From contig NZ_AUMP01000024.1 of the NCBI RefSeq assembly GCF_000430745.1, positions 1 to 64,000 on the forward strand: 64,000 bases of DNA. Direction: 5' to 3'. The translations under genes and the position numbers were made by a program. The DNA is from Fictibacillus gelatini DSM 15865 (lineage in GTDB: Bacteria; Bacillota; Bacilli; Bacillales; Fictibacillaceae). The notes beneath the pieces were generated by a model. It did no database searches, was not told the DNA's origin, and worked only from the letters and a program-made list of their open reading frames with translations. Position 1 is the stretch's first letter. Every line of letters starts with the position of its first letter. Of the stretch, positions 44,368 through 53,177 are shown one piece after another.

Positions 44368-44456
44368 CATTAGATAAAAGGCAAGGTTTCTAAGCCGCAT
44401 TTTTTATGTGGAAATACGGCTAACTTTTGAAAATATGAAGCAGGTTTTCTTAAAGC

Positions 44457-44724
44457 CTATTTCTTTTTAAGTTTCTCGATTTCTGTAGAAGTTAAGCCGG
44501 TCGCCTTAATGAAGCTTTACAAGTTTGTCTGAATTTCTCTTTTTGTTTTTTGATTTCGGAAATAATTTGTGAAGTTCTTGTTCTAAAAATTGTGGTTTCT
44601 GTCTGAAGTCGACTTGTTCATAAAAATGCGGGGCGAAAAACAAAAGGAATTCCTCAAATAACGTTGAAATGACATCTTTCCAAAGCCGATCAAAATCTGG
44701 ATGGGCAGTCATGTACATCACCAT
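44457..44724 (-). pseudogene. Rpn/PD-(D/E)XK nuclease family gene with internal deletion
   Basis: From ATG 44724 (or 44709) the frame reads FDRLWKDVISTLFEEFLLFF and QFLEQELHKLFP, KSKNKKRNSDKLVKL, the N-terminus of Bacillus Rpn-family nuclease/transposase proteins, and stops at 44506. A few bases on, KATGLTSTEIEKLKKK and a stop match the family's C-terminus. The roughly 200 residues between, including the nuclease motif, are gone. Confidence 0.6.
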
Positions 44725-44755
44725 CCTGTAAAAAATAAATTTTCAACACTTTTTG

Positions 44756-44769
44756 GGAACGTTTGTTCG
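44756..44769. promoter_or_regulatory. LexA-like box between the Rpn remnant and SIR2 gene
   Basis: GGAAC-GTTT-GTTCG, one mismatch from CGAAC-N4-GTTCG, followed by AT-rich sequence TATGATAATTATAAAAT. Confidence 0.4.
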
Positions 44770-44919
44770 TATGATAATTATAAAATATTCTCCAAAAACA
44801 TGCAAGTAAATTTTTAAGTTTCTGAACAGGAAGAATGAATATATAAAAGAAATGAATATAGATTAAAGAAGATAAATCAGGTGGATTGATCAGTAATAAA
44901 ACGAAAAAGGGGTAACAGA

Positions 44920-45735
44920 ATGCTCGATGAATTAGCCGTATCCATTAAAAACAAAAATGTCATTCTTTTTGTCGGGGCGGGTGTGCCAAGGAATATCGGG
45001 CTGCCGTCGCATTCGGAATTGATTGATAAAATGGTAAAGGATCTGGGATACGAACCGACAGAATTCAACCAATTAGGAAATGGAAATTATCTCGAGCTTG
45101 CCGAATATTATTACCTGGAAAAAGGCTCATTGCGATCGCTTAGAAGCTGGATGGATCAATTATGGGATACGAAAGACGTTGACATCGGCCAGTCGGAAAT
45201 TTATAAGCATATTATCGATTTGGACATTCCTTTAATTTACACAACGAATTATGATCGATGGTTAGAATGTGCGTTCGATTACTACAAAAAGAAGTATATT
45301 AAAATCACCAATGTAGCTGACATCGTAAAAGCAAGAAACAATGAGCCGCAAATCGTGAAATTTCATGGCGATCTTGATGATGATGCTTCAATTGTTTTGA
45401 CGGAGTCGAGTTTCTTTCACCGGTTAGACTTTGAAACGCCTTTAGACATCAAGCTGCGGTCGGATGCGCTAGGAAAATCGATTCTGTTCATCGGCTACAG
45501 CCTTACCGATATTAACATTCGATTCATGCTTTTTAAGCTGCAGCAGCAATGGAAGTTATCTAACTGTGAAAACATGCGGCCAAAATCATATATTTTTTTG
45601 ACGAAATCCAATATGGTCAGGGAACGAATTCTTGAGGAGCGCGGCATCACCCCGATCGTCTCAGAAATTGACGATCCCGGTGAAGCGCTCAATGTGTTTT
45701 TGAAAAATTTAAAAGAGCAAGTGTTAAGAAGCTGA
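44920..45735 (+). CDS. SIR2-like NADase-type protein, stand-alone
   Basis: 271 residues. NAD-binding GAGVPRNIGLPSHSELI near 19-35; Asn110 in TTNYDRW and His149 in VKFHGDLD match the catalytic pair of SIR2-like NADases such as ThsA; ILFIGYSLTDINIRFML is the typical later motif. There is no zinc-binding Cys set, so it is not a protein deacetylase. There is no partner (HerA, Argonaute, SLOG/TIR) beside it. GGGG site 13 bases before ATG. Possible phage defence by NAD depletion, inferred. Confidence 0.83.
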   Translation: MLDELAVSIKNKNVILFVGAGVPRNIGLPSHSELIDKMVKDLGYEPTEFNQLGNGNYLELAEYYYLEKGSLRSLRSWMDQLWDTKDVDIGQSEIYKHIIDLDIPLIYTTNYDRWLECAFDYYKKKYIKITNVADIVKARNNEPQIVKFHGDLDDDASIVLTESSFFHRLDFETPLDIKLRSDALGKSILFIGYSLTDINIRFMLFKLQQQWKLSNCENMRPKSYIFLTKSNMVRERILEERGITPIVSEIDDPGEALNVFLKNLKEQVLRS

Positions 45736-45771
45736 AGGAATTGAAAAGGGGAGCGCTCCATCATGTAATGA

Positions 45772-45796
45772 GGTCAGAATTGTTCTGGCCTTTTTA
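45772..45796 (+). terminator. Terminator of the SIR2 gene
   Basis: GGTCAGA and TCTGGCC around five bases, then TTTTT. Confidence 0.8.
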
Positions 45797-45995
45797 GATT
45801 GTAAGGCGCTCTTTACACCGAGTACGCTTTTGTGAAACTTGTAATACAAATCCCCTTGTTTTTTTAAGAGGAAGAGAGTAAGATGAAGATGAATTAAAAA
45901 ATATTCTTAAAATTAGCATGCAAAAACGCATTTGTTTTGTCTGTGTTTTTTTGGTGATTCATAATTTGTATTACATATTGGAGAGGAGTAGAGGA

Positions 45996-47213
45996 ATGTA
46001 CGATTATATCATTGTCGGCGGGGGGATCGTAGGGCTTTCAACCGGTTATGCGCTTAGCGAGAAGTATCCTCATGCGAAAATCGCGGTGATCGAGAAAGAG
46101 CAGACCCTCAGCTTTCATCAAACGGGGCACAACAGCGGAGTCATTCACTCCGGTATTTATTATAAGCCGGGCAGCTATAAGGCAAAGTTTGCCCGGGAAG
46201 GAAATGAAGCGATGGTCTCCTTTTGCAGAAAATATGGAGTCGCCTATGAGGTGTGCGGCAAGGTGATCGTCGCCACAAGCAAAGAAGAGCTTCCGCTTAT
46301 GGATAACCTTTATCGCCGCGGCTTGCAAAACGGATTAAATGTAAGGAAAATTGGAGTTGAGGAACTTAAAGAGATTGAGCCGCACGTAAATGGTCTTGGG
46401 GCGATTCATGTTCCGAGTACAGGAATTGTCGACTATAAAGGGGTTTCCCATACTTTTGCTCGCCTGATTCAAGAAAAAGGCGGGGATATCATTCTTGCCA
46501 CGAAAGTTGAAAAGATTAGCGAGAGAAAAGACAGAATCACGGTTGAAACGGACCGTGGGACCTTTCAATCTTACTACTTAATTAACTGTGCCGGATTGCA
46601 TAGTGACCGGGTCGCTAAAATGAGCGGCTTGCAAACGAAGGCGAAAATTGTGCCGTTTAGAGGAGAATATTATGAGCTGGTTCCGGAAAAGCGCCATCTT
46701 GTCAACCATCTTATTTATCCGGTGCCGAATCCAAATTTTCCGTTTCTCGGCGTTCACTTCACCCGCATGATTAACGGTGAAGTCCATGCTGGTCCGAACG
46801 CGGTGCTGAGCTTTAAGAGGGAAGGGTATACGAAAACAGATTTTAATATAAAAGACTTTTTGGAAGTAATGACATACTCCGGTTTTTGGAAGATGGCAAT
46901 GCCGAATATAAAGGAAGGGATTCATGAAATGATCCGGTCGTTCAGCAAACAGGCTTTTCTGCGCAGTTTGAGGCGGCTCATTCCTGAATTAACGGAACAC
47001 GACATCGTGCCAACACATGCCGGGGTGAGGGCCCAGGCGATTATGAGAGATGGCAGCATGGTGGATGACTTTTTAATTGATGCAAGCGGACGTTCCGTTC
47101 ATATTTTAAATGCGCCTTCACCAGCAGCGACTGCTTCCATATCGATTGGTCGGGAAATTAGCGTTCAAGTTCCAGAGCCGCCGGGGGTGCACAATTATTC
47201 GAAATCGATGTAA
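45996..47213 (+). CDS. lhgO: L-2-hydroxyglutarate oxidase
   Basis: 405 residues of the DAO/LhgO family. FAD fold YDYIIVGGGIVGLSTGYAL (2-20), then HNSGVIHSGIYYKPGS, the LhgO-specific block with active-site His; PFRGEYYEL and GPNAVLSFKREGY follow. It oxidises L-2-hydroxyglutarate to 2-oxoglutarate at the membrane face. ATG 45996 has GAGAGGAG upstream; the longer frame from 45918 lacks a site. A FadR-type regulator follows 19 bases later. Confidence 0.92.
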   Translation: MYDYIIVGGGIVGLSTGYALSEKYPHAKIAVIEKEQTLSFHQTGHNSGVIHSGIYYKPGSYKAKFAREGNEAMVSFCRKYGVAYEVCGKVIVATSKEELPLMDNLYRRGLQNGLNVRKIGVEELKEIEPHVNGLGAIHVPSTGIVDYKGVSHTFARLIQEKGGDIILATKVEKISERKDRITVETDRGTFQSYYLINCAGLHSDRVAKMSGLQTKAKIVPFRGEYYELVPEKRHLVNHLIYPVPNPNFPFLGVHFTRMINGEVHAGPNAVLSFKREGYTKTDFNIKDFLEVMTYSGFWKMAMPNIKEGIHEMIRSFSKQAFLRSLRRLIPELTEHDIVPTHAGVRAQAIMRDGSMVDDFLIDASGRSVHILNAPSPAATASISIGREISVQVPEPPGVHNYSKSM

Positions 47214-47232
47214 TAGGGAAGGATAGAATCTT

Positions 47233-47922
47233 GTGAAAAAAGAGAAAGTCTCACAAAAAATTTCACGTGAATTGCTTGTGATGATTGATAGAGGGGAGTT
47301 CCCGCCGGGTTCGAAACTCCCAACGGAAAAGGAGCTGGCGGACTTATTCAGTGTTAGCCGGATGCCGATTCGGGAAGCTTTAAGCGTTTTGCGGGCGATG
47401 GGCTTAATTTCGTCTCAGCAGGGAGGCGGAAGTTATGTGGAAGAAAGGATCCCGACTTCAATTAGCCAGCATTTTCACATTCAAAAAGCGGATGAAGAGA
47501 GTATCCGAAACTTATTTGAAATGCGGAAAATATTAGAGCCTGAAGCGGCTTACCTTGCTGCATTGAGAAGAACGCCCGACGAATTGACAAAAATGAAAGA
47601 AGTATTGAAGTGGATAGAAGAAGATTTTATTTTAAAGGAAAAGACGGGACGGGAAGCCGATTTTGAATTTCATCGGACCATCATGCAGGCCACGCATAAC
47701 CCGGTGATGATTCACATGTTTGAAAATCTGTCTTCTCTTTATCATAAAGTGTTGGAAATTACCTTGAAACAAAATGTCGGGCTGGCAAGAAAAAGAGAAA
47801 TTGTCTATAAAGAACACGAGAACATTTATTTAGCCATCGAAGCGGAAGAGCCAGAACTCGCCAAAGTGCAATCCATCATTCATTTGAAAAATGTGGAAAA
47901 GAAAATGGATCTAAGCTTATAA
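47233..47922 (+). CDS. GntR/FadR family regulator
   Basis: 229 residues: GntR winged helix (ELLVMIDRGEFPPGSKLPTE, ELADLFSVSRMPIREALSVL at about 10-62) and FCD ligand domain with the metal-type His/Asp positions (EADFEFHRTIM). The start is GTG at 47233. Co-transcribed with lhgO, so its ligand is probably a hydroxyacid such as 2-hydroxyglutarate or lactate. Confidence 0.9.
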   Translation: MKKEKVSQKISRELLVMIDRGEFPPGSKLPTEKELADLFSVSRMPIREALSVLRAMGLISSQQGGGSYVEERIPTSISQHFHIQKADEESIRNLFEMRKILEPEAAYLAALRRTPDELTKMKEVLKWIEEDFILKEKTGREADFEFHRTIMQATHNPVMIHMFENLSSLYHKVLEITLKQNVGLARKREIVYKEHENIYLAIEAEEPELAKVQSIIHLKNVEKKMDLSL

Positions 47923-47934
47923 TGTTTAGCTCGG

Positions 47935-48039
47935 TTAGGCGAATAAATGCCTGCTTTGGATGGATAAGTGGCCCGGTTAGACGAATAAATAACCGCGCTA
48001 GACAAATAGCAGCAAACTTTACACCGAATTGACGAAACG
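47935..48039. repeat. 21-bp-phased array, five units (TTAGACGAATAAA type)
   Basis: Units start at 47935, 47956, 47977, 47998 and 48019, each 21 bases, with consensus TTAGACGAATAAAT then a variable part. Units 1 and 3 match best; 2, 4 and 5 are decayed. It follows the regulator's stop codon and runs into the terminator of the opposite gene. Same period as the MITE-like elements, different core. Confidence 0.65.
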
Positions 48040-48068
48040 AGCAGAAGATAAATGCCCTGCTCGTTTTT
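48037..48068. terminator. Hairpin terminator
   Basis: ACGAGCAG and CTGCTCGT around 12 bases, then TTTT on the plus strand; lies at the convergent end of the regulator and EamA genes. Confidence 0.75.
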
Positions 48069-48987
48069 ATGCGCCGATCTGATGTTTGCGTTTTGAATGC
48101 CGCTTTAATTCTTCAAAAGCGCCGGAACCGAGAATGACGCCAAATAAGATGAATAGGAAGCCGATCATCTGGGCCATCTTGATTTTTTCGCCTAAAAAAA
48201 GAACAGCGCCGATTAGAGCAAAGAACGGATTTAAGTTAATGAAAATAGACGCCTCCGCCGCTCCAACTTTCCCTATCGCATAGTTGTAAAGCATGTGGCC
48301 AAGTGCGGTTGCAACAATGGCGGACGTAAAGAACACTGCCCAAATCGAAGGAGAGCCTTTTGTCATCGTTTGGAGTCCGTTCGGTTCAAGGAATGCACTG
48401 ATGGCAAATAGGATAACCGATCCAATGAGCAGCATATAGCCTGTCATTAAGCGGGGATCCAGCGTTTTTGAAATTTTTTTAATCAGGATGAAGCTTGCGG
48501 CCTGGGATAAAATCGCAAAAAACACATACAGATCACCAATCGACACTCCGTGAATAGATCCGTTTCCTTCCAGCACGATAAAAGCGACCCCGGTGAGTCC
48601 TAATACAATTCCAAGCGCCCTGGTTACCGTTATGATACTGCCTAAAAAGAGGATGGCTAAAATGGTCGTTAAAAGAGGTCCCATTCCTAAAATGAGCCCG
48701 CCATTGGAAGCGGAAGTTTTAGAAAGCCCGATCGATAAAAAATAATGATGGCCGACTACATTAAACAACGCAGATATGAAGACATAAAGAAATTCTTTTT
48801 TAGTAAGCCAGCGCACCTTTTTCAGCAAGAAAAGAACGATAAATACACTGGCCGCGGCCGTCAAAATGCGAAAGGATGTCATTGTAACCGGCGCGAACTC
48901 GGCAACTAACAATTTTGTCATAATGACATTAAATCCCCATGCGATCATAATGCAAAACAAAACAAAATAAATTTGCTGTTTTTTCAA
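48067..48987 (-). CDS. EamA (DMT) family transporter
   Basis: 306 residues, ten membrane spans in two EamA halves (LFCIMIAWGFNVIMTKLL at the start; LGHMLYNYAIGKVGAAEASI in the second). Start TTG at 48987 with AAGTGG five bases upstream; the longer frame to 49071 adds 28 residues without a binding site and is unlike the family. Substrate unknown. Confidence 0.85.
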   Translation of the reverse strand: MKKQQIYFVLFCIMIAWGFNVIMTKLLVAEFAPVTMTSFRILTAAASVFIVLFLLKKVRWLTKKEFLYVFISALFNVVGHHYFLSIGLSKTSASNGGLILGMGPLLTTILAILFLGSIITVTRALGIVLGLTGVAFIVLEGNGSIHGVSIGDLYVFFAILSQAASFILIKKISKTLDPRLMTGYMLLIGSVILFAISAFLEPNGLQTMTKGSPSIWAVFFTSAIVATALGHMLYNYAIGKVGAAEASIFINLNPFFALIGAVLFLGEKIKMAQMIGFLFILFGVILGSGAFEELKRHSKRKHQIGA

Positions 48988-49264
48988 AAGTTCCACTTCT
49001 TTCTTTATGATAATATTGGTGAGAAAAGACGGGTTCAAGCCGTGCGGAAAAACTTTGAATGGAGAATTCATTTTAGATTGTATTTTAATACAGAAGTGGA
49101 AATTCGCAAAAAAATATGCTTATCGTTTTGAAATTTATGATGGGCCGCACGTTCTTGTTTTGTTCTTGATTTTAGCTAAAATCTGTTGCTTTTTTTTAAT
49201 GCATTTTGCTAAAATCGTAGTGAAAATCGATTACTCAAACTCACTGATTTGTGAGAGGTGAATT

Positions 49265-49330
49265 TTGCAGGGCTTGGCTCTGTTTCGTCGCCTGTTGTCC
49301 ATTCACGGACAGCAGGCGTTTTTTATATAA
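49265..49330 (+). other. Leader-like 21-codon frame over a strong terminator hairpin
   Basis: A TTG six bases after AGAGGTGA opens 21 codons. They span the hairpin CGCCTGTTGTCC (49289-49300)/GGACAGCAGGCG (49307-49318), followed by TTTTTT. No plus-strand gene precedes it, so this may end a small RNA or act as an attenuator for the EamA gene 130 bases on. Nothing else is evident in 48988-49458. Confidence 0.35.
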
Positions 49331-49458
49331 AGGACAAAATTCGGGACAAGGAACGAGAAGTGTCCAATAGAAGAGCTCTAAAAGACAATTTTCAGTCGAG
49401 GCGTCAAAAATAGGCTTAATAAAGTTGGCATGGATTTAAGAAAGAAGTGAGGGATATT

Positions 49459-50358
49459 ATGGGGAAATTAAAGTATTCGTTATTGGTGCTTTTAGGAGGG
49501 TTTAGTTATGGACTTTTATCAACCGTCATTAAACTCGGGTTTGTGGATGGATTTTCAATCCAGGAGCTAATAGGTGGGCAATATCTATTCGGCTGGTTTG
49601 GCTTACTATTCATCGTCCTTTTCTTTTCCCGGCATCAAGTATCGAAAAAGCAGTTATTTACGCTTTTGGCGGTAGGGACGACAATGAGCATGACGGGCAT
49701 ATGTTACGGGCTCGCTGTTGAAAAACTTTCTGCATCAATTGCAGTTGTCTTTTTATTTCAATTCACATGGATCGGGGTGCTTATTGAGGCGATTGCGAAC
49801 AAAGCTTTTCCAGGTCATGACAAAATACTGTCGATTATTATTTTATTTATTGGAACTTTGCTTGCGGGCGGCCTATTGGAAGGGCTGGCGAAAAACTTTT
49901 CGATAAGCGGAATGTTGTTCGGGCTTTTAGCTGCTGTATCGTTCGCTTTTTATATCTTTGCAAGTGGCCGTGTGGCTACAAATGTGCCGACGTATACAAA
50001 AAGCTTTTTCATGACGACAGGCGCGAGCGTTATCATTTGCATCGTCTTTCCGCCAACATTTTTAACGAATGGCGTATTGCAAGCAGGCCTCTGGAAATAT
50101 GGGTTATTTCTTGGCTTATTCGGCGTTATCATTCCCATTGTTTGTTTCTCGATTGGCATGCCAAAAATCGATACGGGGCTTGGCGCTATTTTAGGGGCAT
50201 TTGAACTTCCTACCGCCATTGTTGCTTCCATTACGTTCTTGAATGAAGCGGTTTCCGCTATGCAATGGGCAGGCATCGTCCTTATTTTAATTGGAATCAT
50301 CACACCTCACTATTTATCGTTGCGAAAAGAGGGGCAAAAACGTCGGAATGTGGCATGA
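49459..50358 (+). CDS. EamA (DMT) family transporter
   Basis: 299 residues with ten spans; LLVLLGGFSYGLLSTVIKLGF at the start, NEAVSAMQWAGIVLILIGI at the end of the second EamA half. The ATG at 49459 follows GTGAGGGA; an in-frame GTG at 49447 lies inside the site. Faces away from the other EamA gene at 48067-48987; the two are not close copies. Substrate unknown. Confidence 0.86.
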   Translation: MGKLKYSLLVLLGGFSYGLLSTVIKLGFVDGFSIQELIGGQYLFGWFGLLFIVLFFSRHQVSKKQLFTLLAVGTTMSMTGICYGLAVEKLSASIAVVFLFQFTWIGVLIEAIANKAFPGHDKILSIIILFIGTLLAGGLLEGLAKNFSISGMLFGLLAAVSFAFYIFASGRVATNVPTYTKSFFMTTGASVIICIVFPPTFLTNGVLQAGLWKYGLFLGLFGVIIPIVCFSIGMPKIDTGLGAILGAFELPTAIVASITFLNEAVSAMQWAGIVLILIGIITPHYLSLRKEGQKRRNVA

Positions 50359-50424
50359 GGCGATCCGAAAGTAAGCTGCATTCCACCGAAAACGAATGTT
50401 TCATTTACTTGTTATTCTAGATAA

Positions 50425-50700
50425 ATGAAAAAGAGGGATGAAGTTGGAGATTTCGGTTGCATTTTTTCCATTGCCATGATGACCGTCATGATTGCGATTG
50501 GATGCTTACTGGCGAGGAAAGTTCCGTTCACGGCAGAGCGGCGTGAGCTTCTCATTGCGATTATTGTCAATGTGGCAATGCCATGTATTATTTTAAACAG
50601 CATTTTTCACCACGAAAATGGACCAACAATTTATGATGGTTATCTTTTTAACGTTTCTTAGTTCTGTTTTAATCAATTGCTTTGGGGTCTTTTTTTAAAA
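50425..50700 (+). pseudogene. Truncated AEC (auxin efflux carrier) family transporter gene
   Basis: 78 codons begin with the start of an AEC carrier (MIAIGCLLARKVPF, IIVNVAMPCIILNSIF) and stop at 50661. Another frame continues FLTFLSSVLINCFGVFF to 50697, as in the family, so a frameshift near 50640 is followed by loss of the remaining ~220 residues. A hairpin terminator closes the remnant. Confidence 0.65.
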
Positions 50701-50712
50701 GGGCAAACGAGG

Positions 50713-50749
50713 GCTGTCCCGGATAACCAATTGCCGGGGCAGCTTTTTT
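50713..50749 (+). terminator. Terminator after the AEC remnant
   Basis: GCTGTCCCGG and CCGGGGCAGC around 11 bases, then six Ts. Confidence 0.8.
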
Positions 50750-50832
50750 ATACGTTAGGATCCGAAAATTGGCAGCAAAAGATAAAGGGAAAAGTCACTC
50801 TTAATAATTGAAAAGATAGGCGATTGCCTTAT

Positions 50833-50860
50833 TTGACATTTATAACAAAGGGATTATAAT
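50833..50860 (+). promoter_or_regulatory. SigA promoter of the Lrp/serine dehydratase genes
   Basis: TTGACA (50833-50838), 16 bases, TATAAT (50855-50860), both boxes perfect. Confidence 0.8.
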
Positions 50861-50891
50861 GAAATTGATTACGAAATGAAGGTGATTAAGT

Positions 50892-51350
50892 ATGGATTCA
50901 TTGGATATAAAGATTATAGAACTTTTGATGTCCAATGGTCGAGCTACCTGGGCGGACCTGGCAGGGAATCTTGGAATGTCCGCGCCAGCTATCGCTGATC
51001 GGGTGCGCCGGCTTGAAGAGAAAGGCGTAATTAAAGGTTATACGGCTATTATCGATCCGGAATCGGTAGGTTATGAAATGACCGCTTTTATCTTTTTATC
51101 CATAGACAAAGTTGAGCATCGCGAATTATTTTTGGCCCGGGTGTCCGAGTTGCCTGAAGTGCAAGAGTGCCATCATGTTGCGGGAGAAGAAGATTATTTG
51201 CTGAAAGTTCGATGTCAGGGGACGAAAGATTTAGATCGGATCATTAGCCAGGAATTAAGGAAACTGCCGGGTGTTTTTAAAACCCGGACGACCATCGTAC
51301 TCAATACTTACAAAGACGACCAGGTCATTCCTTTGTCTGCTGATAAATAA
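50892..51350 (+). CDS. Lrp/AsnC family regulator
   Basis: 152 residues: HTH DSLDIKIIELLMSNGRATWA to LEEKGVIKGYTA (1-52), then the RAM/effector domain with VSELPEVQECHHVAGEEDYL and KTRTTIVLNTYKD. It lies 36 bases before sdaAB on the same strand, so it probably senses serine or another amino acid and controls the dehydratase. Confidence 0.9.
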   Translation: MDSLDIKIIELLMSNGRATWADLAGNLGMSAPAIADRVRRLEEKGVIKGYTAIIDPESVGYEMTAFIFLSIDKVEHRELFLARVSELPEVQECHHVAGEEDYLLKVRCQGTKDLDRIISQELRKLPGVFKTRTTIVLNTYKDDQVIPLSADK

Positions 51351-51386
51351 TGCGCAAAAAATAGAAATAAAATTGGAGGGGAAAGT

Positions 51387-52049
51387 ATGAAATATAAAAG
51401 TGTTTTTGATATTATCGGTCCCGTGATGATTGGGCCATCAAGTTCACATACAGCAGGAGCAGCGAGAATCGGAAGAGTGGCCCGGCATTTATTTGGAAGA
51501 AAACCGAAATATGCCAACATTTCTTTTTATGGATCGTTTGCGAAAACGTATCGCGGGCACGGCACGGATGTCGCAATCGTTGGCGGAATCCTCGACTTTG
51601 ACACATTCGATACAAGAATTGTGAATGCGCTTACGATCGCGAAAGAAGAGGGAATTGCCATTAAAATGACGGAAGAAGATGCGGTGACCGACCATCCGAA
51701 TACGGCAAAAATCGTTCTTGGCGATGATCAAGGCCAGCTAGAGCTTGTCGGGATTTCTATTGGAGGCGGCAAAATTGAAATTACGGAACTTAATGGGTTT
51801 GAGCTAAAGCTCTCCGGCAACCATCCCGCTCTTTTAGTCGTTCACAATGACCGTTATGGCGCGATTGCGGGAGTGGCTAACATCCTTGCGAAATATCAAA
51901 TCAACATCGGCCATATGGAAGTGTCTCGGAAAGAAAAAGGCGAGGAAGCATTAATGGTCATTGAAGTGGACCAAAATATTGACCAGTCTATATTGGATGA
52001 ATTAGAAGGGCTTCCGATCGTACAACAAGTTGTAAAAATCCATGAATAA
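51387..52049 (+). CDS. sdaAB: L-serine dehydratase, beta subunit
   Basis: 220 residues. SDH_beta domain beginning FDIIGPVMIGPSSSHTAGAA, with GSFAKTYRGHGTD; ACT domain at about 148-215 (LLVVHNDRYGAIAGVANILA, INIGHMEVSRKEKGEEALMV). With SdaAA it forms the iron-sulfur L-serine dehydratase that makes pyruvate and ammonia. AATTGGAGGGG upstream; sdaAA follows after 18 bases. Confidence 0.95.
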   Translation: MKYKSVFDIIGPVMIGPSSSHTAGAARIGRVARHLFGRKPKYANISFYGSFAKTYRGHGTDVAIVGGILDFDTFDTRIVNALTIAKEEGIAIKMTEEDAVTDHPNTAKIVLGDDQGQLELVGISIGGGKIEITELNGFELKLSGNHPALLVVHNDRYGAIAGVANILAKYQINIGHMEVSRKEKGEEALMVIEVDQNIDQSILDELEGLPIVQQVVKIHE

Positions 52050-52067
52050 AAGAACGGAGGTTTATGT

Positions 52068-52967
52068 ATGTTTAGAAATGTAGCGGAATTAGTAAAGCTG
52101 GCCGAATCAAAAGGCTGTAAAATATCAGACATCATGATTGAACAAGAAATGGAGGTCACCGGCCGATCGCGGGAAGAAATCTTAGCGCAAATGGACAAAA
52201 ATTTGAAGGTGATGGAAGATGCCGTTGAACGAGGGATCACTGAAGACGTAAAGTCTCATTCCGGGTTGACTGGCGGGGATGCGAAACTTCTTCAGGCGTA
52301 TATGAAAAGTGGCAAAAGCCTTTCTGGCGAACTGATGATGGACGCCGTTAGCAAGGCGATGGCGACAAATGAAGTAAACGCGGCAATGGGAACGATTTGC
52401 GCGACCCCGACCGCCGGTTCTGCAGGCGTGGTGCCAGGTGTGCTTTTCGCATTAAGGGAAAAATTAAACCCGACGAGAGAACAAATGCTTGCTTTTCTTT
52501 TTACTTCAGGAGCATTCGGCTTTGTCGTTGCCAATAATGCATCCATATCAGGCGCTGCAGGCGGCTGTCAGGCGGAAGTTGGATCAGCGACGGGTATGGC
52601 TGCGGCTGCAGTTGTAGAGCTTGCGGGCGGAACTCCATCCCAATGCGCGGAAGCGATGGCGATCGCTTTGAAAAATATGCTCGGCCTTGTCTGTGATCCA
52701 GTTGCCGGTTTAGTGGAGGTGCCATGTGTGAAGCGGAACGCGATGGGCGCAAGCAATGCCATTGTTGCGGCAGATATGGCGCTTGCCGGAATAAAAAGCC
52801 GGATACCATGTGATGAAGTTATTGACGCGATGTTTAAAATCGGGCAAAACATGCCATCAGCCTTAAGGGAGACGGCAGAAGGCGGGTTGGCGGCTACACC
52901 AACCGGCCGAAAATTAGCGGAGAAAATTTTCGGCATGCCTTTAAAAGCCCAGGAAGAGAACCGATAA
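52068..52967 (+). CDS. sdaAA: L-serine dehydratase, alpha subunit
   Basis: 299 residues of the SDH_alpha family. The Cys for the [4Fe-4S] cluster are in GAAGGCQAEVGSA, VCDPVAGLVEVPCVKRNA and a nearby site; TICATPTAGSAGVVPG is the substrate-site block. Follows sdaAB with AACGGAGG. A terminator follows at once. Confidence 0.95.
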   Translation: MFRNVAELVKLAESKGCKISDIMIEQEMEVTGRSREEILAQMDKNLKVMEDAVERGITEDVKSHSGLTGGDAKLLQAYMKSGKSLSGELMMDAVSKAMATNEVNAAMGTICATPTAGSAGVVPGVLFALREKLNPTREQMLAFLFTSGAFGFVVANNASISGAAGGCQAEVGSATGMAAAAVVELAGGTPSQCAEAMAIALKNMLGLVCDPVAGLVEVPCVKRNAMGASNAIVAADMALAGIKSRIPCDEVIDAMFKIGQNMPSALRETAEGGLAATPTGRKLAEKIFGMPLKAQEENR

Positions 52968-52984
52968 GGGCAGATGTTTTTATG

Positions 52985-53017
52985 GGACGTTATCTTTTAA
53001 AAAGATGCGTCCTTTTT
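52985..53017 (+). terminator. Terminator of the sda operon
   Basis: GGACG...ATCTTTT pairs with AAGAT.CGTCC, then five Ts. Confidence 0.75.
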
Positions 53018-53177
53018 ACTTTTTTGTAAATCTTGAAAGGTTCATCAGATTGCCATCTTTGTTCCGAAAAAGGGCTAGTTTCCTATGGTAAACTTCAAGT
53101 GAAAACAATCACAAAGAAAAAATCACGTTTGAAAAAGTTGAACAACAGAGAGTAGACACGGAATGGAGATGGAAACC

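Noticed and set aside
44920-45735. Two-gene SIR2 defence system (SIR2-HerA, Argonaute or Thoeris)
   Set aside because: No HerA, Argonaute or TIR gene in the neighbourhood; both sides are metabolic genes or a remnant.
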